Assembly (NCBI GenBank): GCA_038503075.1
Contig: JBCAML010000002.1
Span: 2,418,001-2,482,000 of the forward strand
Source of the DNA: Gyromitra esculenta
Taxonomy: Eukaryota; Ascomycota; Pezizomycetes; Pezizales; Discinaceae
Direction of reading: 5' to 3'
Length of the DNA: 64,000 nt
Both the position numbers and the translations under genes were made by a program. Positions 34,439 through 45,559 of the stretch are shown in pieces (position 1 is the first letter of the stretch; the number at the start of each line of letters is the position of its first letter). The notes below the pieces were generated by a model, which searched no databases, had not been told where the DNA came from, and saw only the letters and a program-made list of their open reading frames with translations.

Positions 34439-35207
34439 ATGAGTTCTAAGGCCCCATCCTCTAAGTTTGCCCTGTAGGCTTATCCTTCATCCTGAATGGT
34501 AACACGTAGCTCATTAACGATCTGCTTTTTCCAGAAATGTCATGGGCCCCATTACCACGCTCTACGTTGGCCAAGATCGCATCAAATTTCAAGTTCACGA
34601 AGAGACTCTCTGTCAGCTCCCCTTCTTCCGCGCTGCTCTTAAGGGGTGCTTTAAAGAAGCCCTCGAAAAATCTATTAGCATGCCAGAAGATGACCCAGCC
34701 CTAGTCTCAGCTTTAGTCGTGTACCTATACACCAAAGACTACACGTACGCAACAAGCGTTGGATCTTCTGGCACGAAGACTAAAGGCGAGTCAGGTCACT
34801 TCGACGAGGGATTGTTCAACGTCGGTGTCCATACGGTGGCTACTAAGTATGGTTGCGCGGAGTTGGGTGATATAGCGCTTGTGGCATTCGAGAAATTGCT
34901 CATGAATCATGATAGTATTGACTCGCTGCGGATTTTTAAAGCTGCTTATGCCGAGGGATGGAGGTATCCGGAGAACAAGTCTATTTCTAGAGTTCGCGAC
35001 CGGGCGAATCTGCCTGGGATTGTTTGTTATCTATTCAAACACCATGGCGAGGAGTTTGGTGAAGCACTTTTGAAGTTTCCAAATTTGGCTTGTGATCTCT
35101 TACGTCTCTCTAGTGAACACGATCCTTATGACCATAGGTGGGGTGATCTCGATCGCGAGCCCGTCCCTATCCCTTACTATGCCCCAGATCCCACCTACTT
35201 TAGATAG
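34439..35207 (+). CDS. BTB/POZ domain protein
   Basis: Two exons, 34439-34473 and 34535-35207, give 235 residues. The 35-base first exon (MSSKAPSSKFAL) is joined through gtaggc...tccag to NVMGPITTLYVGQDRIKFQV. The BTB fold is shown by FQVHEETLCQLPFFRAALKG, then FKEALEKSISMPEDDPALVS and LVVYLYTKDYTYA. A second helical block (VGVHTVATKYGCAELGDIAL) follows. Fungal BTB proteins of this size have no attached DNA-binding or Kelch domain; most are uncharacterised, and some act as cullin-3 adaptors. Without the first exon the protein could start at the ATG at 34542, which would still contain the domain. Both models are possible; the spliced one agrees better with relatives that have a short Ser-rich leader. 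Confidence 0.78.
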
Positions 35208-35863
35208 AAAACTATTTAAGGGAGGGTGTTGAATTTGGAGGTAGCTAGTCCATAAAAGGTGGTGTAGAGCCTTTGTCACGTTTAGATAGCGTGCCTGAAA
35301 ACGAACGAAGGGATAGCGCCGTAGAATGGCACGAAAACCACTTTATTATAGAAGTTACTTCAATACATGTGATTGTTCGTGTATATCTGCATATACACTA
35401 CTACACGAAATCTTACTTCTACTTTTTATGTGTCAGCGACATTTATTATTTTCATTGTCCCTCTAATTCTTTTCTGGGCCTCTGAATTCAATACCTCTAT
35501 GAAAGCCTTAACTTTAACAGTAACTTGCTAATCTGTTACTTGAATCTATCTCTGAGGGCAGTGGCCTGCCTGCTGCTTTTTTCCGACTCCGAGCATATGG
35601 ATAGTGTTCTCTAAAGTAGAGTAAGAAGGGCCAAAAGCACTGATCACAGACGATGATTCGGCATGTACAGTTGCATAAAACCTAACCCTGGGAATGTTAC
35701 CCGGCCGTGACTTTCAATGTGGAACCCTACTCCACGACATCCCTGCAGTTTTTTTTTTTGCTTCATCCCCACACCATCAATTCACCTCCGAGAAGCTTTC
35801 TCTACATTCGCCCAGAAAATCACAATTCCCGGAAGATCGTTGTAAAGCTACAGCTCGCTTGCA
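35208..35863. other. intergenic
   Basis: About 650 bases between the BTB gene and RRP12. The last 150 bases contain a long T run (about 35748-35758) likely to lie in the RRP12 promoter. No gene is seen. Confidence 0.5.
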
Positions 35864-38800
35864 ATGTCGTATCTGGAGGCGAAATTGGAAAAAATCAGGT
35901 CCCCAAATCTGCAAAACCAGAAGCAGGTGTGTACGAACTTCTCCTACCAAGGAATCTTATCGATTGGCCGAGTTGACAGTTTTTTTTTTAAACCATCATA
36001 GGTTGCGGTAGTACTTTCTGCTGTGGAAGATATACTACGGGACCAGCAAACCGAGGCTACACCGACTGCTTATTTTGCCGCGCTCTTGTCATTATTACAA
36101 CAAGCGATTTCCTCGTCGGCGATTTTGAATAAAGATCTTGCAGCATCAACCGTCTACCTTCTCGACATTGTCACCCCATTCGCACCAACGCCATTGCTAC
36201 GCGCACGGTTTTCGCAAATCCTAACTCATTTGGTACCTGCGTTGACACACAGAGAGGCAGAGGCAGCATTACTGAGGAGCAGCATTGGATGTCTGGAAAG
36301 TCTACTCGTAGCGCAAGATGGAACCTCATGGGCGATTCCTCAAAAAGATATTGGGCCGCGAAGAGCGCTCGCTGGGCTATTAAATCTTGGGCTTGACGAC
36401 CGACCCAAGGTTCGAAAGCGGGCGCAGGAAGCAGTCACAAACGTTCTCAAAAGTCCACCACCAAGTCCGAGTCTGGATCATCCGGCATCGGATATGTGTG
36501 CAGCGATCACCTTGGGATCTGTTACTGAGTTGGCGCGGAATCAAGAAGCTCAAAGGGGAAAGAAGAGTGGCGACCATGATCCGAGGTTGATTCATTCGCT
36601 ACAGCTCTTAAAGTCTGTTTGCGCAGCGGGAGGATGGCCGAGTAAGAGGATTGAGGGCCTTTCTGAGGTGCTACTAAGTATCGCAAAGAGCAGTAATGAA
36701 TTCCTGATGTTGGCAGCCTTTGGGGTATTTGAAGAGATTTTCGTCAGTCTTGTTGATGAGACAGCGAGTGCCAAACTCCCAGGCGTCATCGAGGCCATCT
36801 CCGAGCTTCGTCCCTCTCAGAACGACTCCCAACTTCTCCCACCCTGGTTCGCAGTTGTAGCCCGTGGCCACGATGTATACGCCCAAGTAGACCCCGATGC
36901 AGCCTTCACTGCGCTGCCGGGATTGTTCACTCTTATCTCCACCTTCCTCGAGTCACCCGCCTATAACATCCGCACCTCAGCCTCCCAATGCCTCGTCTCT
37001 CTAACGACCACCGTTATTCCTAATAGTGCTCTCCTCGACATCACTCGTTCCACCGAAAAAATCTTCGCCTCAATCACCAAGACAGCCACCGACCTCCTCT
37101 CCGTCCGATACCAAGGCGCCTGGAAAGAAGTCTTCGACATCATTTCCGCCCTGCTCGACAAACTACGCTGGCGGTCCATCCCACTCCTCAACGACGCCAT
37201 CAAGCTGATTGGCGACCTGCGCTCCAACGAGGGCTTCCAGGGTAAAAAAGAAGCCGACGAAGTCCTTGGCCGCGCAATCCGCGCTATGGGCCCACAAACC
37301 GTGCTCACGATCCTCCCTCTTAATCTAGCGACGCCGAAACCGGGAGCGCCAGGCCGCGCGTGGATGTTGCCCATTCTACGTCTGTGGGTTGAGAATGCGC
37401 CGCTTGCGCATTTTAGGTCGTTTTTTGTGCCGCTGAGCGAAGTTTTTTTCCAGCGTGTTGTGGATGCGGGCGATGGTGAGAAAACGGTCGAGGTTAAGAT
37501 CTTTGAGACCTTGGTGGGACAGATTTGGAGCTTGTTTCCGGGATATTGTGATCTCCCGAGTGATCTGGTTACGGCGTTTGATCAGCCATTTGCGGAGTTG
37601 TTAGCGAACGTACTGTACCAGAAGGTGGAGCTGAGGAGCGATATTTGTAAGGGATTACAGAGTCTGGTGGATTCGAATAAGGCGATTTTGGAGATGGAGC
37701 TTGGGGAAGATGGGGAGGAAGATTTAGTGCTACAGCATAGGGTGACGAAGAAGCAGGCGGAGGGGAATATTGCGCATCTTGCGAGCTTTTCGGGTAATTT
37801 GTTGGCGGTGCTGTTTAACGTTTACAGCACGACGTTACCACAGTTTAGGGTGTTTATTCTGAAGTGTTTGAACTCGTTTCTGAGTATCACACCGCATCAG
37901 GTATGTTATAGCTACCCAACACTACAGTTTTTGAATTTTAATATACTGATTATGTGTCCGGAACAGGAACTTATGGGAACCTTTAACAAAGTAACTACAA
38001 TGCTTGAATCTACCCTCGCCGAATCTGCCAAACAAACACAGGCCGAAAAGTCCAAGGAGAAAACCAAAACCGATCGCATGCCTCCCATGGCTCACACGCT
38101 TATGGATCTTGTCATCGCCATCACGCCCTACCTCCCATCCGATAGTCATCAGGCACTCTTCCTCATCTTCGCCGCCACTGTTAACAAGAGCGACGACCCA
38201 CAGCTGCAGAAGAAGGCCTACAAGGTCGTACCCCGGCTCGCAGAGACCGAAGAGGGCCGAAAAGCACTCGAGGGGAAGAGCGAAGCGTTACAGAAATTCC
38301 TAATCGAAGCAGCTGAGAAAGCAACACCACCTGCAAGAAGAGACCGTCTAGCTGCACTATCCCAGCTAGTAGAATTCCTACCGCAAGATGATCTCCATTT
38401 CATCCCAAGCATATTATCAGAAGTTGTTATTTCCGCCAAAGAAGTCAACGAGAAAGCAAGAACCGCAGCGTTTGACCTCCTCGTGCTTATGGGCGAGAAG
38501 ATGAAAGAAGGTGGCAGAGTTGTCAATAGCAAAGTTGCACACATGCCCGCTGATGCACCAGATGTGGAAGCTACACTGGACGAATATGTCACTATGGTAT
38601 CCGCCGGTCTGGCTGGTAGTACCCCGCACATGATCAGTGCGTCTATTACCGCCTTGACCCGCATCCTTTATCAGTTTAAAGACGACATCAAGCGTGAGCT
38701 GGTCGATGAAATGGTGACGACTCTTGATCTATTCTTGACTTCGAAGAATAGGGAGATTGTGCGCTCTGTGCTTGGGTTTGTGAAGGTTTGTATCATCTCT

Positions 38801-39792
38801 TTGCCAAAGGATATGATGCTACCGCGATTCGGAACATTGATTCCGAATTTGATGGTGTGGAGTCACGAACATAAGGCACATTTTAAGGCGAAAGTTAAGC
38901 ACATTGTTGAGCGCATGATTCGTAGGTTTGGGTATGATGCAGTGGAGAGATTTGTGCCGGAGGATGATAAGAAGCTGGTAATAAACATCAGGAAGACGAG
39001 GGAGAGGAGGAAAAGGCAGAAGGATGCGGCGACGACGGAAGGGGGTGATGAGGTGGAGGTGGAGGAAAAGGTTTCGAAGGTTTGTTCTAGCCTCGCCATC
39101 ACAATCACCAAGAAGTATGAGTAAATGCTAATACATACCAACAGAAAAGACAATCTAAATTCGCCTCTGAATTTGAAGAGGCGATCTACGGTTCCGAATC
39201 CGAAGCCGAATCCGATTCAGAAACTGAGGCTGTGCGTCCCAAGAAAGGAAAGCGCGGCACTAAAGGCGCTGAAACTTTCATTGTCGAAGATGAAGAAGAG
39301 CCACTTGATCTCCTCGATCGCAAATCGCTTGCTAACATCTCCACCACGCGTCCTCATCGCACTCGCATTGGTGACCACAAGAAACCGAATGCACTCAAGC
39401 CTAAGACAAATGCTGATGGTAAACTTGTCCTTGGCGCAAATGATGACGATAACTATGAGAAGGATGGTGGCAATGAGGATGTAGATATGGCTGCTGATGA
39501 TGCTGGTGGTGTAAATGCTTATGTTGAGGCTATCACTGGCAAGGATGCGTTCAAGCGTGGACAGAGGAACAGAGTTAAGTTCTCAAATAAGAGGAGTAGA
39601 GATGAGGAGGGTGATGAGGATATGCGAGATGATGATCATACCGACGGCGCTACCAGTGGATATTCAAGTAGTGGAAAGAAGGCAAAGAATGGGAAAGAGA
39701 TGAATGGAAGAAAAGGGTTAGGAGCGAAGGTTGTCAAGGAGGGGAGAGTAGGGAAGGGGCAAGGACGAAGGAGAGGCGGAAGAGACAAATAA
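35864..39792 (+). CDS. RRP12: ribosome biogenesis protein RRP12
   Basis: Four exons, 35864-35926, 36002-37900, 37967-39079 and 39145-39792, give 1240 residues, close to the yeast length. RRP12 is a HEAT-repeat, karyopherin-like protein needed for export of both ribosomal subunits and 18S maturation. The N-terminus MSYLEAKLEKIRSPNLQNQK matches the family, as do the HEAT helices throughout and HKAHFKAKVKHIVERMIRRF near the end of the HEAT domain. The C-terminus has the acidic FEEAIYGSESEAESDSETEA block, then a basic Lys/Arg/Gly tail for nucleolar retention. The second intron (37901-37966, gtatgt...aacag) is 66 nt and open in frame, so retention would insert 22 residues without breaking the protein. 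The third intron uses a gtttgt donor. It converges on UTP4, another pre-rRNA factor. Confidence 0.93.
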
Positions 39793-40374
39793 AAAGGTAT
39801 AAGTCTGGATCCTTTTCTGTATATAAAAGTGGTGATTTATCACGACTAGTTTCTGTTTAATGTTAAAAGTTATGGTTGGATTGTGCTTCATAGAATGTCA
39901 CTCGATTTTCAATCTGCTGTGTTGAAATATCACATCATAATAGTACCTCACCGACTAACGAAACTTCTACCTAACCTCCAGGCTGCTAAGTAGTTGAGCG
40001 GACTCTGAAGATAGCCAAATATCAAAATCATGAAATATCACTCGTTTATCGGTGATACTGTTCTGTTGTAATATTGGGGCGCGTAGGAGGAATAGAAGAC
40101 TCGATTGCCTGTATTGCTTGAGGTGGGCATACGGCCCCTATCTAAATAGCTCTCTCAGGTGCCCGAGTGCCCGTGTGCTCAGGTACCTGTCTCTCAATCA
40201 TTTCCGACTCCGAAGCCACACCCGTGGTGGCACCCCGTATTAGGACGCTTCTCCAACATGTTTGCAGCTTTTAATTTCCTATCTAACACGCCCAAATAGA
40301 TATAAAAAAATAATACAGAACTTTTCACCATCACTCCAACAGTTCATTACACTACTTACAATCCTTCTCCACAT
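39793..40374. other. intergenic, convergent 3' ends
   Basis: About 580 bases between the stops of RRP12 and UTP4. A poly-A tract near 40305-40312 could be a polyadenylation region. No gene is seen. Confidence 0.5.
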
Positions 40375-43300
40375 TCAGACAGCACCCCCGAACCCACTTC
40401 CTCCTGCATAAAACCTTGGCGGCATCTCGATATCAAAACCCGGCCGCTCAACAACCACAATCTCCACCGCATCAATTTTATCCCACTTCCCTCCCGAATA
40501 AACTTCTTTACTCCCGACGGGTAGGAACGCCATGAGATTTCTATACCGATTCGACTTCCAGTATGGCTTATTCATTAAATCATCTTGACCACCCTGCCTC
40601 CAGCTCCTCTCACGACGCGTTTCACTGCAGTCATCGTCGCCGTCTTCGTCGTTGGTCTTAGCGTTATTATTGTGAACAAGTTTCAGCATATCTTCATCAT
40701 CATCCTCGTCGGACACAGATGTACTGAGTTGGTTGTGTCCCTTCCGTGGGGTAACAACCAGACCACGAGATTGGCCCACAAGGATCTTATCACCAGCTCC
40801 ACTTTCACCTTTCCCTGAATAGCCCACTGGCTTAGCATCTCGCTTTCGTTTCCCCCCCGCCGCTTCGACGTGTACTTCGGTGCCCTCAGGGGTTGGCAGG
40901 TCCTGTCGGAGATCAAACATCCACACCCACGTATTGGCCCATACCCATACTCTCTCCTTCTCTCTACTCACTTCCCAGACTACACCTGACGCACGGTCTT
41001 TCTGGATCTTGAATTCAAGTGGGAGTTTTTCTGCAGGTGGGTTCTTACGGGACCAATCTGAAAGGCGTCCCTGAAGTACCCTGAATTCGAGGATATGATG
41101 GTCCTTCGCAGTTATAGCGAGTAAGCGGTCTTCTTCCTCTTTTTCAGCGGAGGCTACTTCCTCAAGACCCTTTTCAGTAATCATGAGGTTCGGAGGAGTT
41201 GATAGAGGTGCAGCAGGGCGGAACTCAAGGACTACCGGAGCGGACTGCAGTTTTGGGAGAGTGGCACCAGCTTCGTTGTATGTCCAGGATCCAGTGGAAG
41301 GAGAAACAAAGAAAGTATCGATCCAACCGCTTAGATCTGCCACAGCTAGGATGTTGCTGCTTGAAGAAAAAGATACACGGTTGATAATGCGCTCGTATAA
41401 GTCCAGCGAGCCCTCGTCGATGCGACGCTTCTTCTTCCCCTTTTTAGGTGTCTGTAGCGCGTTATGAATTGCCTGTTTTAATACCCCTGCGGGCTTCTGG
41501 CGCTCTTGTCGTTGCAGAGCGAGAACCTTCTCACCAACGATTATCTTTTTTTTTCGTTCGTCTCCGGATACTACCAATTCGACAAGCAAAACTCGGGAGG
41601 AGGGTGTAATGACGCTCAGCCATTTACCGTCGGGGGAAAACTTAATGAGACGTGCGCCTTCAGTCGCAAAGTTGATTTCATCAGCTTCTTCATCACCATC
41701 GAGTTCCTCTCCGGGTGTCTCAAGGGTAAGAGACGGCGGGATCGCGATCTTACGAACACGCAAGGCCTCGGGGAAGGAAGAAGGTTTCGATGGGCGGAGG
41801 TGGAAGAGCTTTAGATGAGCAATTGTAGAGACAGCGAGAACGTAACCGATATTATCGGGGAGAGTGGTGATGGCGGCGGAGGTGATATTTTCTTCGTTCT
41901 ACAAGGGATTTACGTTAGTTCGGAGGGAAAGAAAGGATAGACGAAAGGAGTTATAGCACACATCAAGCATAATACGACTAATTAGCTTTCTACCACGCTC
42001 TTCTTCTTCACCAGGGAAAAGATACATTTCGTCGCCCCGTCGGTCAGAACCAAGTTCTTCGATCCGCCAAATTTTAATTTCCCGTTCCCACCAGGACATC
42101 ATTAGGCGACTTTCAGGGACGGTTGTGACGACGGGGGTTTGCGGGAGGGCAGGAAGGGTTAAATGATGCTCAGCGCCGAATTGACGAAGGGGGATTACGA
42201 TGGGAGTCATGTCCACACCTAAGAAACCCTATTAGATCATGCTTTTCTGAATTTATAGACTTGTTTTTTATGGCGATATTACCTCCGGAAAGAATGACGC
42301 TAAATTTGCCACATTCGTAGGCAGCCATGGCTCTCACATCATGTTTGTGAAATCTTCTCCTCGCGACCTGCCCCCACCGTCGAGCATTGCCAACATGCTT
42401 ATACACAACTGTCCTCATATCGACACCTCCCGAAATCACCGTATTTCCACCGACTCCACCTACTTCAAGCGCCAAACAATCACCCTCGTGACCCTTAATT
42501 CTTTGCAGTAGAGCATAGTTCTTCCCATCCCAGAAACAAACTTCTCCTCTCGAATCTGCCGAGACAATATCCCCATTCGGAAGCGCCTTGATAGACCATA
42601 TCAGTACCTCCCTACCTTTATCTCTATTCAGCGACATCCTTGACACCGTTCGGCCAGAGCGTACATCCCACACTCGAATAGTAGAATCCGCCATCCCCGC
42701 AACAACAGTATATCGATCCTGCCATGCCAGTGACAAAACTCTCGATTTCGCAGTGCCAGCCCTCATCAAAGTTTTAACATAGCTCAATCCACCTGGTCCT
42801 CCAGCAGTCGACAGTAATGTGAGAGTTCCATCCTCGGTCCCAACGACAATCTTCTGCGCAGAGGCCTCTGCGTCATCATCCTCGGCCACTTCTGAGGAAT
42901 GCACCTTTGGCTGTGCAGCAATACTCCAAATCACCCCACCATTACAGTCGAGATGCGCCCTTGGCCGCCCTTCTGCGAGGTCCCATTCTGTCACCACAGA
43001 CGAGTATCCAATACTGAACAACCTCAAGCTTCCTTTCCCAGTTGGATCGTAGTCTTGTACCCACGCCAAACCCTCAATTGACCGGTCTTGCCCACCCTGA
43101 AGAGTAGTTTCATGAAGCCACGAACCCGAGAGTGGATTCCAGATCTCAATGGAACCGTTTGTGCGCCCGATGGCAGCACGTAGTGTAGACGGTGGTGGGT
43201 GTGGAGAGGACGGGGTCGAAGAGTGAGAAAATACGACAGAGGTGATTTGGGGGGGGGTATAGTCCACGAAACGGCAGCGATGCAGAGAGACGTGCGTCAT
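40375..43300 (-). CDS. UTP4: U3 snoRNP t-UTP subunit UTP4 (cirhin)
   Basis: Three exons, 43300-42283, 42218-41962 and 41898-40375, give 932 residues. The protein is built of WD40 blades: the N-terminal half contains GRTNGSIEIWNPLSGSWLHE, GMADSTIRVWDVRSGRTVS and SADSRGEVCFWDGKNYALLQ. The second half has further, more divergent blades (LIKFSPDGKWLSVITPSSRV, ILAVADLSGWIDTFFV). The C-terminus NLMAFLPVG followed by ERPGFDIEMPPRFYAGG is the UTP4 signature. UTP4 belongs to the t-UTP complex that loads early on nascent pre-rRNA and supports rDNA transcription and 18S processing in the nucleolus. An acidic, low-complexity insert (SDEDDDEDM to DEDGDDDCSE) lies before the last conserved block. The introns have normal sites. 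The gene is slightly longer than its yeast counterpart. Confidence 0.93.
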
Positions 43301-43676
43301 TCTGGCGATTTGCTGCTGTTATTGTGGGGGTGGGGGTTTGAGGTTGAAGTCGCAATTGGACGTTGTTGCGCGAGAAGAGGATCGGCGCGCTCACGAAAAA
43401 TTTGTACGAAATCTTGGCAATAGCAAGCTAGCACGCAGAGCCGCAATGCAGCTCAGCTACTCTTTCTAGGCGTTTTATGTGGGTCTATCTACAAAAATCC
43501 GCCGTGGAGGTGGGATATCTATATCCATATCCACAAATTCTTATATATTCTTAAGAATTTTTCACAGAGTTAGAAATTAATTGCGGGGCATAGGTACGTT
43601 GAAATAAGGTGCGGCTTATTGAGATAATCAACCCTAACCCTAAGATTGTGATAAACAGAGACCTCCCACATTCCAT
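43301..43676. other. intergenic upstream of UTP4 and tRNA-Val
   Basis: About 375 bases. Contains the telomere-like aaccctaaccctaa at 43630-43643, 34 bases before the tRNA. No gene is seen. Confidence 0.5.
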
Positions 43677-43749
43677 GACCGTGTAGCGTAGTGGTTAGCG
43701 CGTCTGCTTTACACGCAGAAGGCCGCAGGTTCAAACCCTGCCACAGTCA
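43677..43749 (+). tRNA. tRNA-Val (anticodon UAC)
   Basis: A 73-base cloverleaf folds by eye. The acceptor arms are gaccgtg and cacagtc, with one C-A mismatch at the fourth pair. The D arm gcgt...gcgc has a ggtt-type loop. The anticodon arm is tctgc tttacac gcaga, which puts TAC at the anticodon. The variable loop is aggcc, the T arm is gcagg ttcaaac cctgc (B box), and A is the discriminator base. There is no intron. The RNA polymerase III terminator probably lies at the T run after the hairpin at 43759-43794. Confidence 0.92.
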
Positions 43750-43758
43750 TTCAGTCGT

Positions 43759-43803
43759 GCCCCTCTCCGTCCACTTCAGTGGGCGAAGAGGGGCAATCTT
43801 TTT
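43759..43803 (+). terminator. hairpin plus T5 behind tRNA-Val
   Basis: Arms gcccctct and ccac (43759-43774) pair with gtgg and agaggggc (43779-43794) around a ttca loop, with a 4-nt internal loop; ttttt follows at 43799-43803. RNA polymerase III needs only the T run, so the hairpin is additional. It begins 10 bases after the tRNA. Confidence 0.55.
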
Positions 43804-45068
43804 GTCCTTCCTAGGAAGCCCCTAACCAGAGCAAAAGAGCGCCGATTCGGGCCAAGCCGTGTTAACCCTTGAAAAAGATCAGATATACAAGCTGAGAAGG
43901 TTCGCCTACAGATATTGGATATTCGGTTCTTGCAAGTGTGATGAATTGTGTGCTTAAAGGCGCACAGCAAGCGCTCATGATCATATATATGGACAGCATT
44001 TTTCTCCTAGCATCCCTTTTCAATAGCAGAGAGTAATATTAGAGAGCCTTGCCCCAATCTTCACTTTACAGACATCATATTGAGAGAACTAACCTACCTC
44101 CATTTACCTAGGCTTCAATGATCCGCTACATTTCACCAACCAAAAGTTAGGTTTAGCGTATCTAGCAGGCCAACCTACTCCTTCACTTATAATTAAACCA
44201 AAAGGCATAATTTTTTTCGCCATAGACAAGCTAATCAAGAGTTACTACTCGACAGATCTACACCGTCTGAAGTAGACAAAGATCGATCGCCTAGAGAGAT
44301 TGGGGTACAATATTATGACTGTAAGAACTTAATCCCTGAGTTCGCAGCAAGCCGATCTTGGGCGATAAACCCCGCGATGTAGTGTATTTAGAAATAGAAG
44401 TAAGCTTTTTAGTTGCCAACGCGATGCGAAGTGTAATAGAGTTAAGTGGAGAAGGATTATAATGCAGTGAGTGGTTTTATTCGATTTTTACGGGCTATGT
44501 AGAGCTATTGGGGTCCGTTGTTGGGTGTTGGTGGTACGAGTGACAGTTCATGAATAATTGGCCCCCACTATGTTAACACAAATACAGATTTGCCCCATTT
44601 TAAAAGTAAGGCATATGCAACCAAGTAACGAAATATACATGTAGCTTTTCCCCTGATGAAAACTAGGTAATTGGCTGAGACAAACTTCACAGATTCCATA
44701 AGCTGTATGGAGGGACGACTAGGCTTAATTGGGTCTACTTAACCGAGGTCAACTTGGGATTTTGGTGGTTCACATAAGGACTGATCACATGGATTGCTTT
44801 CGCTTCTTGTCGGGGTAATTATACGTAATTGTGGTACTCGAGGAGCAAGGTCACGGTTTTTTTCATTCAAAATAGGCAATGAAATAATTCCCCAAAGAAA
44901 TACGTTTTTTTTTATTAATTGCAGATGAATTCTAGACCACAACTTCGAAACTGTCCTTCATTCCCATGTCAGAGCTACTTTCGCCCAACGTATCTACTAA
45001 AAAGTTACGTTTGTTCGTGGACGATTCGTCTTTCTCTGGGTTTAGTTGGCTTCAGTATGAGGGACTAT
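43804..45068. other. intergenic
   Basis: About 1.26 kb of AT-rich DNA between the tRNA and the stop of the CVNH gene. Short frames on both strands look like background. No gene, tRNA or inverted repeat is convincing. Confidence 0.5.
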
Positions 45069-45559
45069 TCAACGTTCGTTAGCATGAGTACCACACTGCA
45101 GACTAGCTCCTAAGAGTGCAAGACGAAGCCACTTCTCAATTGGAAAAATTGGTTTAAAGGCTGGCTTACCGAAAGTAAGGCGTCCATTCTTGTTTCTAAT
45201 GCGTTCGTTCAGCCAGATTCCCTGTGGTGCGCTATATTGACCATCTTGCCGCCTTATAACACACTCAAGCTTAGACCCGCCCTCAGCGAGTTTGATATCA
45301 CCCGCAGAGTGTTGGAAGTTGATATAGTCCCAGGCGAGATAGCCTGAGAAAGAAAAGGTTAGCCAAGCGTATCAAAAACAATTGCCCTCAGCAAGCACGT
45401 ACCATTGAGATTTCCAATACACGAGTTCAAGTCAATGTCTGCGTTAACCCAGTGTCCTTCCTCGTTCTTGCATTGGGCCCGGAGAATGTGGCCATCATCC
45501 AAACGTATGTCTTTGGAAGAATCAGAGAAAGAGCCTACAACTCGGTTGCGTCCGCTCAT
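45069..45559 (-). CDS. cyanovirin-N homology (CVNH) lectin-like protein
   Basis: Three exons, 45559-45403, 45343-45170 and 45109-45069, give 123 residues. The CVNH fold is shown by two internal halves: SFSDSSKDIRLDDGHILRAQ with ADIDLNSCIGNLNG in the first, and WDYINFQHSAGDIKLAEGGS, then WLNERIRNKNGRLTFG in the second. CVNH proteins are small mannose-binding lectins common in filamentous fungi and usually cytosolic; no signal peptide is present here. The last intron (gtaagc...cttag, 60 nt) is in frame and free of stops, so an unspliced form would be 20 residues longer. Spliced length and the end of the fold at LTFG favour removal. The original cyanovirin is a bacterial antiviral lectin; here function is unknown, with defence or development being possible. 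Confidence 0.85.

Noticed and set aside
43630..43643. Telomere-like aaccctaaccctaa (also near 59495 and 30369)
   Set aside because: Only two repeat units each; such telobox motifs occur by chance and in promoters, and give no evidence of a former chromosome end.
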